From NCBI GenBank assembly GCA_001899765.1, contig MKWM01000011.1, forward strand, positions 97,422-161,421: 64,000 bases of DNA. The letters run 5' to 3'. Below the pieces are notes generated by a model. That model worked only from the letters and a program-made list of their open reading frames with translations. It ran no database searches and was not told where the DNA came from. A program made the position numbers and the translations under genes. Source of the DNA: Thiobacillus sp. 63-78. GTDB taxonomy: Bacteria; Pseudomonadota; Gammaproteobacteria; Burkholderiales; Thiobacillaceae. Positions within the stretch are counted from its first letter, which is position 1, and each line of letters starts with the position of its first letter. Positions 54,616 to 63,436 of this stretch are shown in pieces.

Positions 54616-56390
54616 CCATCCGCGTTCTGCCCGATGTGCTGATTTCACAGATCGCAGCCGGCGAGGTGGTCGAACGCCCCGCAGCGGCGTTGAAAGAGAT
54701 TCTGGAAAACAGCCTCGACGCCGGCGCCACCGATCTCCAGATCGATCTGGAGCAGGGGGGCATCAAGCGCATTCGCGTCGCCGACAACGGCGGCGGCATC
54801 GCACGCGATGAATTGGCGCTTGCCTTGACCCGTCATGCCACCAGCAAGATCGCCAGTCTGGCCGACCTGGAACAGGTCGCGAGTCTGGGATTCCGCGGCG
54901 AGGCGCTGGCATCGATTGCCGCCATCGCGCGGGTGCAGCTTACCAGCCGCAGCGCGGATGCGGAGCATGCCTGGGCGGTACAGGCCGCAGGCGGCCGCCT
55001 CGACGTACCGGCGCCCGCCGCGCGCGCCTCAGGCACCACGATCGAGATCCAGGATCTGTTCTTCAACACCCCGGCGCGGCGCAAGTTCCTCAAGACCGAA
55101 GCCACTGAATACGCCCATTGCGCGGAGACCGTGCGGCGCCTGGCCCTGGCGAACCCGCAGGTATCGTTCACCCTGAGCCACAACGGCCGGGTGCAGTTGC
55201 GCCTCAACGCCGAGCCGGTCTCTGCGCGAGTCCGCCAGGTGCTGGGCGAAACGTTTGAGCACCACAGCATGGCAGTCGATGCGGCGGCTGACGCGTTGCG
55301 GGTGTCCGGCTGGGTGATCCGGCCTGGCGCCGCCACGACAGGGCGCGACAGCCAGCATGTCTTCGTCAATGGCCGCTACGTGCGCGACAAAGTGATCGTC
55401 CATGCCCTCAAGGAGGCCTATCGCGATGTTCTGCATCATCAGCTGAATCCCGCGTATTGCCTGTTCATCAGCGTGCCGCCGGACCTGGTCGATGTCAATG
55501 TGCATCCGGCCAAGACGGAAATCCGTTTCCGCGACAGCCGCGGCGTGCATCAGTTTCTGTTCCATGCGATCGAGCGCCTGCTGTCGGTGCCGGTGGCGGT
55601 GACCGCGGCGTCCGGGGAGCCGGTGCCGGCGGCAGGTCACCCGTCATCGCCGTATGGTACGCCGCAGCAGGCATCGATGCCCCTGCGGGTAAACGAGGCG
55701 ATGACGTTCTACGCACCGCTGCCGGGATCAGGGGCCGGGGGCCAGGATTCAGCGCTGGCCGGTGTGCCTGCGGCGCAGCCTTTTCCGGCCGGCGGGCAGG
55801 GCGATGTGCCGCCGCTGGGCTACGCGCTGGCGCAGTTGCACGGCGTCTACGTGCTGGCGCAGAACGCGCAGGGTCTGGTGCTGGTGGACATGCATGCCGC
55901 GCACGAGCGCGTGGTCTATGAAAAGCTCAAGACCGCGCTCGATGCCCGCGCGGTGCCGGCGCAGGCCCTGCTGATACCGGTGGCACTCACAGTCGATGCG
56001 CGCGACGTGTCGGAAATCAGCCCGCATCTGGATCAACTGGCCGGGATTGGCTTCGAATTGTCGATCACTTCGCCCACCACGGTGGCGGTGCGATCGATCC
56101 CCTGGCTGCTGCGACAAGCCGATCCGGTCGAACTGACGCGCGCGGTACTTGTCGAAATGGCTGAATTTGGCGTGGCGCGCCTGCTGGCCGAGCGTCGCAA
56201 TGACTTGCTGGCCACTCTGGCCTGCCATGGTGCGGTGCGTGCCAATCGCCACCTGACATTGCCCGAAATGAATGCGTTGCTGCGCGAGATGGAAATGACC
56301 GAACGTGCCGGGCAGTGCAACCATGGCCGCCCTACCTGGTTCCAGATCGGCCTGGACGAGCTCGACGCCATGTTCATGCGCGGCCGCTGA
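54612..56390 (+). CDS. mutL: DNA mismatch repair protein MutL
   Basis: 592 aa from a GTG overlapping the previous stop. The GHKL ATPase half (IAAGEVVERPAAALKEILENSLDAGA, GGGIARDEL, GFRGEALASIAAIA, VDVNVHPAKTEIRF) and the C-terminal dimerisation part (HAAHERVVYEKL, ACHGAVRANRHL, CNHGRPTWFQI) are complete. The endonuclease DQHA(x)2E(x)4E motif is absent and is represented by DMHAAHERVVYE, so metal-dependent nicking is uncertain. The variable linker (~360-400) contains bases resembling an intergenic repeat. Pairs with MutS in mismatch repair. Confidence 0.96.
   Translation: MTIRVLPDVLISQIAAGEVVERPAAALKEILENSLDAGATDLQIDLEQGGIKRIRVADNGGGIARDELALALTRHATSKIASLADLEQVASLGFRGEALASIAAIARVQLTSRSADAEHAWAVQAAGGRLDVPAPAARASGTTIEIQDLFFNTPARRKFLKTEATEYAHCAETVRRLALANPQVSFTLSHNGRVQLRLNAEPVSARVRQVLGETFEHHSMAVDAAADALRVSGWVIRPGAATTGRDSQHVFVNGRYVRDKVIVHALKEAYRDVLHHQLNPAYCLFISVPPDLVDVNVHPAKTEIRFRDSRGVHQFLFHAIERLLSVPVAVTAASGEPVPAAGHPSSPYGTPQQASMPLRVNEAMTFYAPLPGSGAGGQDSALAGVPAAQPFPAGGQGDVPPLGYALAQLHGVYVLAQNAQGLVLVDMHAAHERVVYEKLKTALDARAVPAQALLIPVALTVDARDVSEISPHLDQLAGIGFELSITSPTTVAVRSIPWLLRQADPVELTRAVLVEMAEFGVARLLAERRNDLLATLACHGAVRANRHLTLPEMNALLREMEMTERAGQCNHGRPTWFQIGLDELDAMFMRGR
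55724..55752 (+). repeat. Fragment of a dispersed repeat inside the mutL linker
   Basis: GGGATCAGGGG and CCAGGATTCAG-type words lie here in frame, encoding GSGAGGQDS in the unstructured linker. Similar words (GGGATTCAGGG, GATCAGGATTCAGGG) make up the intergenic repeat at 35453-35569. Confidence 0.45.
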
Positions 56391-56457
56391 TTTTGCGGCG
56401 CCCGCGTTTGTATATAAGCTCTACCCGATTCTGATTATTTGGCCAGATGGAATCATC

Positions 56458-56820
56458 ATGAACGAACGTACCGAACGCAAAACCATTCCTATCCAGGACG
56501 TCAACGAAGCCAGCAATTGTGCGGGGGCCGAGCCTTACGCGCTGATGGTGCTGGGTGATTCGATGATGCCGGAATTCGCAGAAGGCGAAATCATCGTGGT
56601 CGAGCCGTCGGGGCTGGTCAGCGACGGCTCCTATGTGGTGGCCTATGTGAATGAGGAATACATCTTTCGCCAGATCGTGAAACACGAGGACGGCTGGATG
56701 CTGAAGCCGCTGAATCCCCTGTACGAGAACATTCCTGTGGCCGATATCACCGTCGCCAAGGGCGTAGTGATCATGAAGAAGCGGCCTGGCAGGCGGCGCG
56801 AGCAGAAAAGATACGTATGA
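56458..56820 (+). CDS. Stand-alone S24 (LexA/UmuD-like) domain protein with Arg in the lysine position
   Basis: 120 aa from the ATG at 56458. Residues ~25-107 align with the LexA/UmuD C-terminal domain: the Ser motif LMVLGDSMMPEFAEGEIIVVEP (Ser35) and DGSYVVAYVNEEYIFRQIVKHEDGWMLKPLNPLYENI. By eye alignment, the strand with the catalytic Lys in LexA (EVTVKRL) reads EYIFRQI, so the Lys is Arg71; a Lys four residues later (K75) could be out of register. There is no helix-turn-helix. It may be a regulator or scaffold without self-cleavage; that is inference. A Lys/Arg-rich tail ends the protein. Confidence 0.8.
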   Translation: MNERTERKTIPIQDVNEASNCAGAEPYALMVLGDSMMPEFAEGEIIVVEPSGLVSDGSYVVAYVNEEYIFRQIVKHEDGWMLKPLNPLYENIPVADITVAKGVVIMKKRPGRRREQKRYV

Positions 56821-56860
56821 ATGGCCGGTTCATGCGTCGTGCCGGGATCAGCGCCCCATT

Positions 56861-56875
56861 ATCATAATTTATGAT
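56861..56875. promoter_or_regulatory. 15-bp palindrome upstream of the 150-aa unknown gene
   Basis: ATCATAA-T-TTATGAT, perfect over seven-base arms, in the AT-rich interval between the S24 gene and the next gene; a possible operator. Confidence 0.5.
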
Positions 56876-56898
56876 GAAGCCATATAAAAATTAAATAT

Positions 56899-56931
56899 AT
56901 TAGTTGACTAATTTACTCAGGCATCTAGACT
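56899..56931 (+). promoter_or_regulatory. Candidate sigma-70 promoter with overlapping palindrome
   Basis: -35 TTGACT (56904-56909) and -10 TAGACT (56926-56931) are 16 bp apart. ATTAGT-TG-ACTAAT (56899-56912) is a perfect palindrome covering the -35. The start codon of the next gene is 37 bases downstream of the -10 box, with AGGAGA before it. Confidence 0.55.
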
Positions 56932-56967
56932 GGGGGTGTAGTTCAACCCTAAAGACAGGAGAAAGCC

Positions 56968-57420
56968 ATGAGTGGATTGATTGCCAATTTTCCGACAGAC
57001 GGCCTTGTGACGGTCAACCGGGTGATTTTGAAACCCGATTACACGGTGGATGACTTGCAGGAGCGCGTGGCATTTTTGTGTGAAAACGTCAAGACCTACC
57101 ATTCCGATACCGGTTTCGTGGGAGGGTTTGTGGCACTGAACTCCGGCATCGTGTCCAATGAGGGTTCGACGATAGGCCAGGCGGTCGAAAGCCCGATGAA
57201 GGGGAAGGAAGCGCTGATCGTGACTTTCTGGACCGATTTCGAGAATCATGAGAAGTCGCATCGTTCCGAAACCTTCCAGCCACTGTTCCGCAAAGTGCTG
57301 GAACTGTGTGAAAACGGTAACGAGGAAATCGCCTACACGATGCTGTGGTCCGGCAAGGCCTATGGCCCTGACGAGATCGCGGCGGCGCGCAAGGCCAAGG
57401 CGCAGTATGCCGCGGCATGA
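56968..57420 (+). CDS. Unrecognised protein, possible dimeric alpha/beta-barrel (ABM-like) fold
   Basis: 150 aa with AGGAGA and good spacing. No signal peptide or membrane segment. Segments: LVTVNRVILKPDYTVDDLQERVAFLCENVKTYHSDTGFVGGFVALNSG, then ALIVTFWTDFENHEKSHRSETFQPLFRKVLELCENGNEEIAYTMLWSGKAYGPDEIAAARKAKAQY. The W-x5-HEKSHRS pattern and following helix recall antibiotic-biosynthesis-monooxygenase-type stress proteins, but this is by eye and weak. It is monocistronic by its own promoter, operator-like sites and terminator, which suggests a regulated and perhaps abundant protein. I do not know its function. Confidence 0.75.
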   Translation: MSGLIANFPTDGLVTVNRVILKPDYTVDDLQERVAFLCENVKTYHSDTGFVGGFVALNSGIVSNEGSTIGQAVESPMKGKEALIVTFWTDFENHEKSHRSETFQPLFRKVLELCENGNEEIAYTMLWSGKAYGPDEIAAARKAKAQYAAA

Positions 57421-57445
57421 GGCCCGGGCTTGACTGACAAAAACG

Positions 57446-57469
57446 AACGGCGGATTTCCCGCCGTTTTT
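57446..57469 (+). terminator. Intrinsic terminator after the 150-aa unknown gene
   Basis: AACGGCGG / CCGCCGTT stem, loop ATTTC, then TTTC; it starts 26 bases after the stop codon. Confidence 0.85.
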
Positions 57470-57556
57470 CATTGCCGGTTCCTGCCAGCCTTAAAAACGA
57501 AACATCCGTTCACCGGGCAGATCCGGTTTCGTGCGGCCTGCAGACAATCATGCGGA

Positions 57557-58579
57557 TCATGCGGCGGTTTCCATGGCGCGTGAATACTTTCCGTCACGCG
57601 CCAGGCCATTCAGCCGGCAGCGTTTCAGCAGCGCCCGCTGTGCCGCCATCACCTGGCTTTCCTGGCCCTGCCAGGCTGCCAGCACCGGCGCCTGAAGGGC
57701 TCGTCCGTACGAGAAACTGAGCGGCCACGGTTGCGGCCCCATCGCGTTCATGGCGTTCAGGTGGTCTGTCGCATCCTCGGCACTCTGTCCGCCGGAAAGG
57801 AACACAATCCCCGGCACCGCGGCCGGCACGTAACGCCTGAGGCAGCGCAGCGTGGCCTCGGCCACTTCCTGTACGCTGGCCTGGCGGGCGCTTTTTTTCC
57901 CGGCAATCACCATGTTCGGCTTCAGCAGCATGCCCTCGAATCGCACACGATGGGCATCCAGTTCGGCAAACACGGCCTGAAGCACCCGCGCCGTGACGGT
58001 CTCGCAGCGCTCGATGCCGTGATCGCCGTCCATCAGAATCTCCGGCTCCACGATCGGGACCAGTCCGGCCTCCTGACACAACGCGGCATATCGTGCCAGC
58101 GCGTGGGCATTGGCGTGGATGCCGAAGGCCGACGGAAGATCGCGGCTGTCGATCTCGATCACCGCTCGCCACTTGGCGAATTGCGCGCCCAGTTGGCGGT
58201 ATCCGGCAAGCCGGTCGCGCAGGCCATCCAGCCCTTCAGTCACCTTTTCACCGGGGTGCAGCGCCAGCGCCTTGGCGCCCTGGTCGACCTTGATCCCCGG
58301 AACGATGCCCCGATCCGCCAGCAATCGGGGGAAGGGGACCCCCTCGCGGGTACTCTGGCGCAGGGTTTCATCGAACAGGATGACGCCGCCGATAGCATGC
58401 TCGATGCCGTCGGTCGTGAACAGGATCTCACGGTAACGCCGGCGATTTTCCTCAGTGGATTCGACGTGGATGGCGGCGAAGCGCTTCTGGATGGTGGGTG
58501 TGCTTTCGTCTGCCGCCAGCACGCCTTTCTGTTTTGCGACAATGGTGTTCGCCACGGAATTGAGTTCGTTGACATTCAT
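57557..58579 (-). CDS. Class I fructose-bisphosphate aldolase
   Basis: 340 aa from the ATG at 58579 with AGGAG eight bases upstream; the frame continues upstream without family similarity. Schiff-base class I motifs: GVLAADESTPTIQKRF, LFDETLRQ, GIVPGIKVDQGAKALALHPGEKVTEGL, VIEIDSRDLPS, and the lysine in MLLKPNMVIAGKKS; C-terminal FSYGRALQAPVLAAWQG. It is of the eukaryote-like class I aldolase family found in some autotrophic betaproteobacteria. Works in the Calvin cycle and glycolysis. Convergent with the unknown gene's terminator. Confidence 0.95.
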   Translation of the reverse strand: MNVNELNSVANTIVAKQKGVLAADESTPTIQKRFAAIHVESTEENRRRYREILFTTDGIEHAIGGVILFDETLRQSTREGVPFPRLLADRGIVPGIKVDQGAKALALHPGEKVTEGLDGLRDRLAGYRQLGAQFAKWRAVIEIDSRDLPSAFGIHANAHALARYAALCQEAGLVPIVEPEILMDGDHGIERCETVTARVLQAVFAELDAHRVRFEGMLLKPNMVIAGKKSARQASVQEVAEATLRCLRRYVPAAVPGIVFLSGGQSAEDATDHLNAMNAMGPQPWPLSFSYGRALQAPVLAAWQGQESQVMAAQRALLKRCRLNGLARDGKYSRAMETAA

Positions 58580-58735
58580 GGATGACGGCTCCTGGTCTGG
58601 ATGGGAATATCGGATGCGGGCAATGACTCGATGCACGCCGCACTTCACTGTAGACCTTAAACGATCATCTCTCGCCGCAGATTGCCCTGTGCGTCAACCC
58701 GTGCCTGTCAGCGGGCTGAGGGATAATGGCTCTCC

Positions 58736-59677
58736 ATGCCGATCTCCCGCCATCCTCCCGCCATTTTTCTCATGGGCCCGACCGCCTCGGGCAAGACCGC
58801 GCTGGCGGTCAGCCTGGTCGAACGCTTTCCGCTTGAAATCATCAGCGTCGATTCGGCGCTGGTGTATCGCGGCATGAATATCGGTACCGCCAAACCCGAC
58901 ACCGCCACGCTCGTTCGTGCGCCGCATCATCTGCTGGATATCCGCGATCCCACCGAAGCCTATTCCGCAGCGGCTTTCTGCAGCGATGCAGGACGCCTGA
59001 TGGCCGATATCGTCGCGCGCGGCCGGGTCCCGCTGCTGGTGGGCGGTACCATGCTGTACTTCCGCGCGTTGTTGCAGGGCCTGGATGATCTGCCGCAGGC
59101 CGATGCAGGCGTGCGCAAAACCCTGGCAGAGGAGGCGGCAGCGCGCGGCTGGCCGGCCCTGCACGCCGAACTGGCGGAGATCGATCCGGCTACCGCAGCA
59201 CGGCTGATGCCGAACGACGCCCAGCGTATCGGCCGCGCCCTGGAAATTTTCCGGCTCACCGGCACCCCGATGTCGGCGCTACTCCGTCGCGCGCACGCCG
59301 AACTGCCCTATCGTGTGTTGCAGCTCGCCCTGATTCCGTCCGACCGCGTCGTGCTGCACCAGCGCATCGCCGCGCGCTTCGACGCCATGCTTGCCGAAGG
59401 CCTGCTCGACGAAGTGGATACTCTGCGCCGCAGCTATGCGCTCAATGCCGATCTGCCGTCCATGCGCGCGGTCGGCTACCGCCAGGCCTGGGCCTGTCTC
59501 GACGGCGACATCGATCTGAAGGGCTTGCGCGATCAGGGCATCGCCGCCACCCGCCAGCTCGCCAAGCGCCAGCTGACCTGGTTGCGCTCCTGGCCCGATG
59601 CGGTGGAACTGGACTGTCTGGCGGCCGATCTGGACATGCAGGCGACGGCCCGGGTGGCCCGCCACTTGAAGCCGTAG
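58736..59677 (+). CDS. miaA: tRNA dimethylallyltransferase
   Basis: 313 aa. P-loop [51 protein letters not shown] and [19 protein letters not shown] are the MiaA motifs. Adds the dimethylallyl group to A37 of tRNAs reading UNN. In many proteobacteria miaA follows mutL directly; here three other genes intervene. Ends 9 bp before the convergent xseA. Confidence 0.96.
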   Translation: MPISRHPPAIFLMGPTASGKTALAVSLVERFPLEIISVDSALVYRGMNIGTAKPDTATLVRAPHHLLDIRDPTEAYSAAAFCSDAGRLMADIVARGRVPLLVGGTMLYFRALLQGLDDLPQADAGVRKTLAEEAAARGWPALHAELAEIDPATAARLMPNDAQRIGRALEIFRLTGTPMSALLRRAHAELPYRVLQLALIPSDRVVLHQRIAARFDAMLAEGLLDEVDTLRRSYALNADLPSMRAVGYRQAWACLDGDIDLKGLRDQGIAATRQLAKRQLTWLRSWPDAVELDCLAADLDMQATARVARHLKP

Positions 59678-59686
59678 GCGCCGGAC

Positions 59687-61042
59687 TCAATCCTTGCTGA
59701 CGGATTCGACCGTGGCGCGGGCTTGCCCGCGGTGCAGGCGGATGCCGATTCTTTCGCCGGCGTCGAGCATCGCCGCATCCTGCACGACGCTGCCGTTTTC
59801 CCGCTGGACGATGCTGTAGCCGCGCGCCAGCACGCCTTCCGGGTTGAGATGGGCGAGGCTGCTGGCCAGCCGTGCCAGGGTGAGCTGATGCTGCCCGAAA
59901 CCGCCTTGAACCGCACGCCGTGCGCGCAAGTCCAGTGCGTCCAGCCGCTGCTGTTCGCGCTGGATGGCGTGGCGCGGCGTTGCCAGCCGCTGGTTTAGTC
60001 GCGCAAGTCTCAGGTGTTCGGCCGTCAGGCGCGTGCCGCTGGCGTGCTGCAGCCGCTGCGCCAGTTGACGAAGGTCGGTGCGCCGGCGGCGCAGTTGCTC
60101 GGCCGGGTGGACCAGACGCCGTGCCAGGTAATCCAGGCGCTGCATCTCGCCCTGTTGCCGGCGTGCGTGGTGGCGGTGGAACTGATGGGCCAGATGGTCC
60201 AGTTGCAGCAGCAGCTCCTGGCGCACCGGGCTGGCAAGTTCGGCTGCAGCCGTCGGCGTCGGTGCGCGCAGATCGGCGGCAAAATCGGCCAGGGTGAAAT
60301 CGGTTTCATGACCGACGCCACTGACCACCGGCATCGGGCTGGCGGCGATCGCGCGGGCGACCCGCTCGTCGTTGAATGCCCACAAATCCTCCAGCGAACC
60401 GCCGCCGCGGCAGACCAGCAGCACGTCGCATTCAGCGCGCTGACCGGCCGTGCGGATCGCGGCGGCGATCTGCATCCCGGCGCCTGCTCCCTGCACCGGG
60501 GCAGGATAGACGATGACCGGCAAGCCCGGCATGCGGCGCGCCAGGGTGGTGAGCACGTCGCGCAGCGCCGCCGCCTGGGGCGAGGTGACGATGCCCAGGC
60601 GGTGCGGAAAGCGCGGCAGGATGCGCTTCTTCATCGGGTCGAACAGACCTTCGGCGGCCAGTTTCGCCTTCAGCTTGAGGAAGGCCTCATACAACTGCCC
60701 GGCGCCGGCGCGCCGGATCGCCTCGGCGCCCAGCTGGAACTCGCCGCGCGCCTCGTATAGCGAGGGAAGGGCGCGGATCTCGACATGATCGCCATTGGCC
60801 GGCGTGAAATCGGAGAACTGGTTGCGTCCGCGAAACATGACGCAGCGCACTTGCGCACCCGCATCCTTGAGTGAAAAATACCAGTGCCCGGATGCCGCGC
60901 GGGTAAAGTTGGAGACTTCGCCTCCCACCCACAGCAGCGGTAAAGCGGATTCGAGCGCGCGCCGCGCCATGCGATTGAGCTCGCTGACGGTGAGCACGGG
61001 CGAAGCAGGCGCATGGCCGGAAGAATCGTCCAGAAATTCCAT
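59687..61042 (-). CDS. xseA: Exodeoxyribonuclease VII large subunit
   Basis: 451 aa from the ATG at 61042 ([32 protein letters not shown]), chosen by homology over a start 14 codons upstream. OB-fold domain ([37 protein letters not shown]), catalytic segment ([86 protein letters not shown]), then a long coiled coil. Degrades single-stranded DNA from both ends with XseB. Confidence 0.95.
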   Translation of the reverse strand: MEFLDDSSGHAPASPVLTVSELNRMARRALESALPLLWVGGEVSNFTRAASGHWYFSLKDAGAQVRCVMFRGRNQFSDFTPANGDHVEIRALPSLYEARGEFQLGAEAIRRAGAGQLYEAFLKLKAKLAAEGLFDPMKKRILPRFPHRLGIVTSPQAAALRDVLTTLARRMPGLPVIVYPAPVQGAGAGMQIAAAIRTAGQRAECDVLLVCRGGGSLEDLWAFNDERVARAIAASPMPVVSGVGHETDFTLADFAADLRAPTPTAAAELASPVRQELLLQLDHLAHQFHRHHARRQQGEMQRLDYLARRLVHPAEQLRRRRTDLRQLAQRLQHASGTRLTAEHLRLARLNQRLATPRHAIQREQQRLDALDLRARRAVQGGFGQHQLTLARLASSLAHLNPEGVLARGYSIVQRENGSVVQDAAMLDAGERIGIRLHRGQARATVESVSKD

Positions 61043-61378
61043 GGCATGCAGGATAAACCGTTCGAGCCGGCACGGTTCATGCACAGTCTGGAAATCGGGA
61101 CAAAAAAAACTTGATAACCCTATTGACGATAGATGTTAATTTATAACTCATTGATATAAAAAGGATAAGTATATTGTCTACTTTTTGGGCCAAAGTGCTT
61201 TTCCCTTTGTGGATGGGCGTTTAGGGCATTCTTCAGGACGTTCTTCACAGACTTATCCACACCAATTGTGGAGAACTCCGTCGTTTTATAAAAAAATCCG
61301 GCCACGGCAATTGATGCTTGCCGAAACCGGTGCGCGAGCGCTACATTGCGCCTGTCGTTTTATAAGGAGTGGTATCCA
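61043..61378. other. AT-rich intergenic region with a DnaA-box-like cluster
   Basis: 336 bp between divergent xseA and exbB with no gene. Around 61098-61185 it is unusually AT-rich for this genome. DnaA-box-like nonamers: TTATCCACA at 61253-61261 (exact), the inverse of TTCTCCACA at 61267-61275 (one mismatch), and the inverse of CCATCCACA at 61208-61216 (two mismatches). The first two face each other across five bases. Promoters for both genes must be here but are not assigned. Confidence 0.5.
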
Positions 61379-61984
61379 GTGCTTGCCATCATCGAGGCGG
61401 CCGGTTGGCCGGTCTGGCCGTTGATTCTGGCGTCGGTTCTCGCCGTGGCCATCATCATCGAACGTTCCTATAGCTTGCGCACCCGGGAAGTGGCACCTTC
61501 AAACCTGCTGCCGGAAACAATCAAGATCTATCAGGAACGCGGTGTGACGCAGGAACTGGTTGCGCATCTGGCCGACAGTTCGCCGCTGGGACGGATTTTT
61601 TCGACCGCACTGAAGAACGCCCATAACTCGCGGGAAGTCATGAAGGAGTCCATCGAGGAATCCGGCCGCGCGGTGACGCACGAGCTCGATCGCTTTCTGA
61701 CATCGCTCGGCACCATCGCCAGCATGGCGCCGCTGCTCGGACTGTTCGGCACGGTCATTGGCATGATCGAGATCTTCGGTGCGCAAACCGGCGGCGGCAC
61801 CAACCCCGGCCAGTTGGCGCACGGTATTTCGATCGCACTGTATAACACCGCATTCGGCCTGATCATCGCGATCCCGGCCATGATTTTCTATCGTTTTTTC
61901 CGCGCCAAAGTGGAATCACTGGTCGTGGACATGGAGCAGCAGGCGATCAAACTGGTGGAAATCGTCCACGGCGATCGGAAATAA
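61379..61984 (+). CDS. exbB: ExbB/TolQ-family proton channel protein
   Basis: 201 aa from a GTG with AAGGAG eight bases upstream (VLAIIEAAGWPVWPLILASVLAVAIIIERSY). Three membrane helices, and the LGTIASMAPLLGLFGTVIGMIEIF and SIALYNTAFGLIIAIPAMIFYRFF blocks that line the channel. Works with ExbD; the gene order exbB-exbD-lpxK in betaproteobacteria suggests an envelope or lipid export role as well as TonB energisation. Confidence 0.94.
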   Translation: MLAIIEAAGWPVWPLILASVLAVAIIIERSYSLRTREVAPSNLLPETIKIYQERGVTQELVAHLADSSPLGRIFSTALKNAHNSREVMKESIEESGRAVTHELDRFLTSLGTIASMAPLLGLFGTVIGMIEIFGAQTGGGTNPGQLAHGISIALYNTAFGLIIAIPAMIFYRFFRAKVESLVVDMEQQAIKLVEIVHGDRK

Positions 61985-61987
61985 GCC

Positions 61988-62404
61988 ATGAATTTTCGCC
62001 GCGGCCGTCGTGAGGATTATCCGGAAATCAACCTGATTCCATTCATCGACATCCTGCTCGTCATCGTGATTTTCCTCGCAGTGACCACGACCTATGCGCG
62101 CTTTGCAGAACTCAAGATCAATCTGCCCACAAGCAGTGCCGCCCAGACTCCCAATCCACCCAAGCAGATCGAAGTCGCCGTCGCCGAGGACGGTCGCTAC
62201 GAGGTCGACAACCAGGTCGTGAGCGATGCGTCGGTCGATGGCCTGGCCACTGCACTGAAGAACGCCGCTGCCAACGAGAACGAGCCCGTGGTGGTGATCA
62301 ACGCCGATGCGCGGGCCACCCACCAGTCCGTGGTGAACGTGATGGAAGCGGCGCGCCGTGAGGGCCTGACCCGCATCACCTTTGCCACACAAACCGCCCA
62401 GTAG
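61988..62404 (+). CDS. exbD: ExbD/TolR-family protein
   Basis: 138 aa. EINLIPFIDILLVIVIFLAVTTTYAR contains the single membrane helix with the proton-carrying Asp (PFIDILLV). The periplasmic domain (~40-138) follows the normal fold. Starts 3 bp after exbB. Confidence 0.95.
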   Translation: MNFRRGRREDYPEINLIPFIDILLVIVIFLAVTTTYARFAELKINLPTSSAAQTPNPPKQIEVAVAEDGRYEVDNQVVSDASVDGLATALKNAAANENEPVVVINADARATHQSVVNVMEAARREGLTRITFATQTAQ

Positions 62405-62412
62405 CCGGCTTC

Positions 62413-63402
62413 ATGTTTTTTCTTCGGCATGTCTGGGTACGCACGGGCGTGCTCACCCTGCTGCTTCTGCCATTATCGACACTGTTCGCGGCCGTATCCG
62501 GGCTGCGCCGCCTGGCCTATCGATACGGCTGGCTGCGCACAGTATCGGTCGGCGTACCGGTGATCGTGGTCGGTAATATCACGGCCGGCGGCAGCGGCAA
62601 GACCCCGCTGGTCATCTGGCTGGCAAACTGGCTGCGCAGCCAGGGTCATCGACCCGGCGTGATCAGTCGCGGCTATGGCGGCACGGCGCGCGGCTGCGTC
62701 GAGGTGCAGACCGACAGTGCGCCGGCATGGGTGGGCGACGAGCCCGCGCTGATTCGCCTCAAAACGGAGGCTCCCGTGGTGATCGGGCGCGATCGGGCGG
62801 GGGCGGCATGCATGCTGCGGGCGCAGCATCCCGAGGTGGATGTGATCGTCTCCGATGACGGCCTGCAGCATTACCGTCTGCATCGCGACATCGAACTGGC
62901 TGTCATCGATGCCGCGACCGGGCTGGGAAATGGCTGGCTGCTGCCGGCCGGCCCGTTGCGCGAACCAAGGAGCCGGCTGCTGGATGTGGATGCAGTCGTC
63001 CAGGTGGTACGGGGAGCCGTTCAGCCGCACGCGCTGGATTCGGTCGTGAGCTGGCGCGCCGATTTCAGTACCGTACAGGCCTACAGGCTGAACGCACCGC
63101 AAGAGAGAAAGATGATGCGCGATCTGCCACGGCACGACTGGCTGGCCGTCACCGGCATTGGCCAGCCGCAGGGGTTTTTTGCCATGCTCGATGCGCACGG
63201 TTTGCGCTACCGCCCGCGCGCATTTCCGGATCATCATGTTTTCCGGCCAGCGGACATCCCTGCCGGCGAGGCGGTGCTGATGACTGAAAAAGACGCGGTA
63301 AAATGCAGGGGCTTCGCCGGGCCGGACTGGTGGGTCGTGGAGTTGGACGTCACCCCCGATCAGGGGTTCGTTCGCTGGCTGGACGCACGCCTCAAACAAT
63401 AG
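62413..63402 (+). CDS. lpxK: Tetraacyldisaccharide 4'-kinase
   Basis: 329 aa. P-loop VGNITAGGSGKTPLVIWLANWLRSQGHRPGVISRGYGG, VIGRDRAGAA, and DVIVSDDGLQHYRLHRDIELAVIDA with the conserved acidic pair. An N-terminal membrane helix anchors it. Phosphorylates the lipid A precursor at 4'. Last complete gene of the exbBD-lpxK operon. Confidence 0.95.
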   Translation: MFFLRHVWVRTGVLTLLLLPLSTLFAAVSGLRRLAYRYGWLRTVSVGVPVIVVGNITAGGSGKTPLVIWLANWLRSQGHRPGVISRGYGGTARGCVEVQTDSAPAWVGDEPALIRLKTEAPVVIGRDRAGAACMLRAQHPEVDVIVSDDGLQHYRLHRDIELAVIDAATGLGNGWLLPAGPLREPRSRLLDVDAVVQVVRGAVQPHALDSVVSWRADFSTVQAYRLNAPQERKMMRDLPRHDWLAVTGIGQPQGFFAMLDAHGLRYRPRAFPDHHVFRPADIPAGEAVLMTEKDAVKCRGFAGPDWWVVELDVTPDQGFVRWLDARLKQ

Positions 63403-63436
63403 CAAAACCGCGGGTGCGCATCTGAGGGAGGGATCG

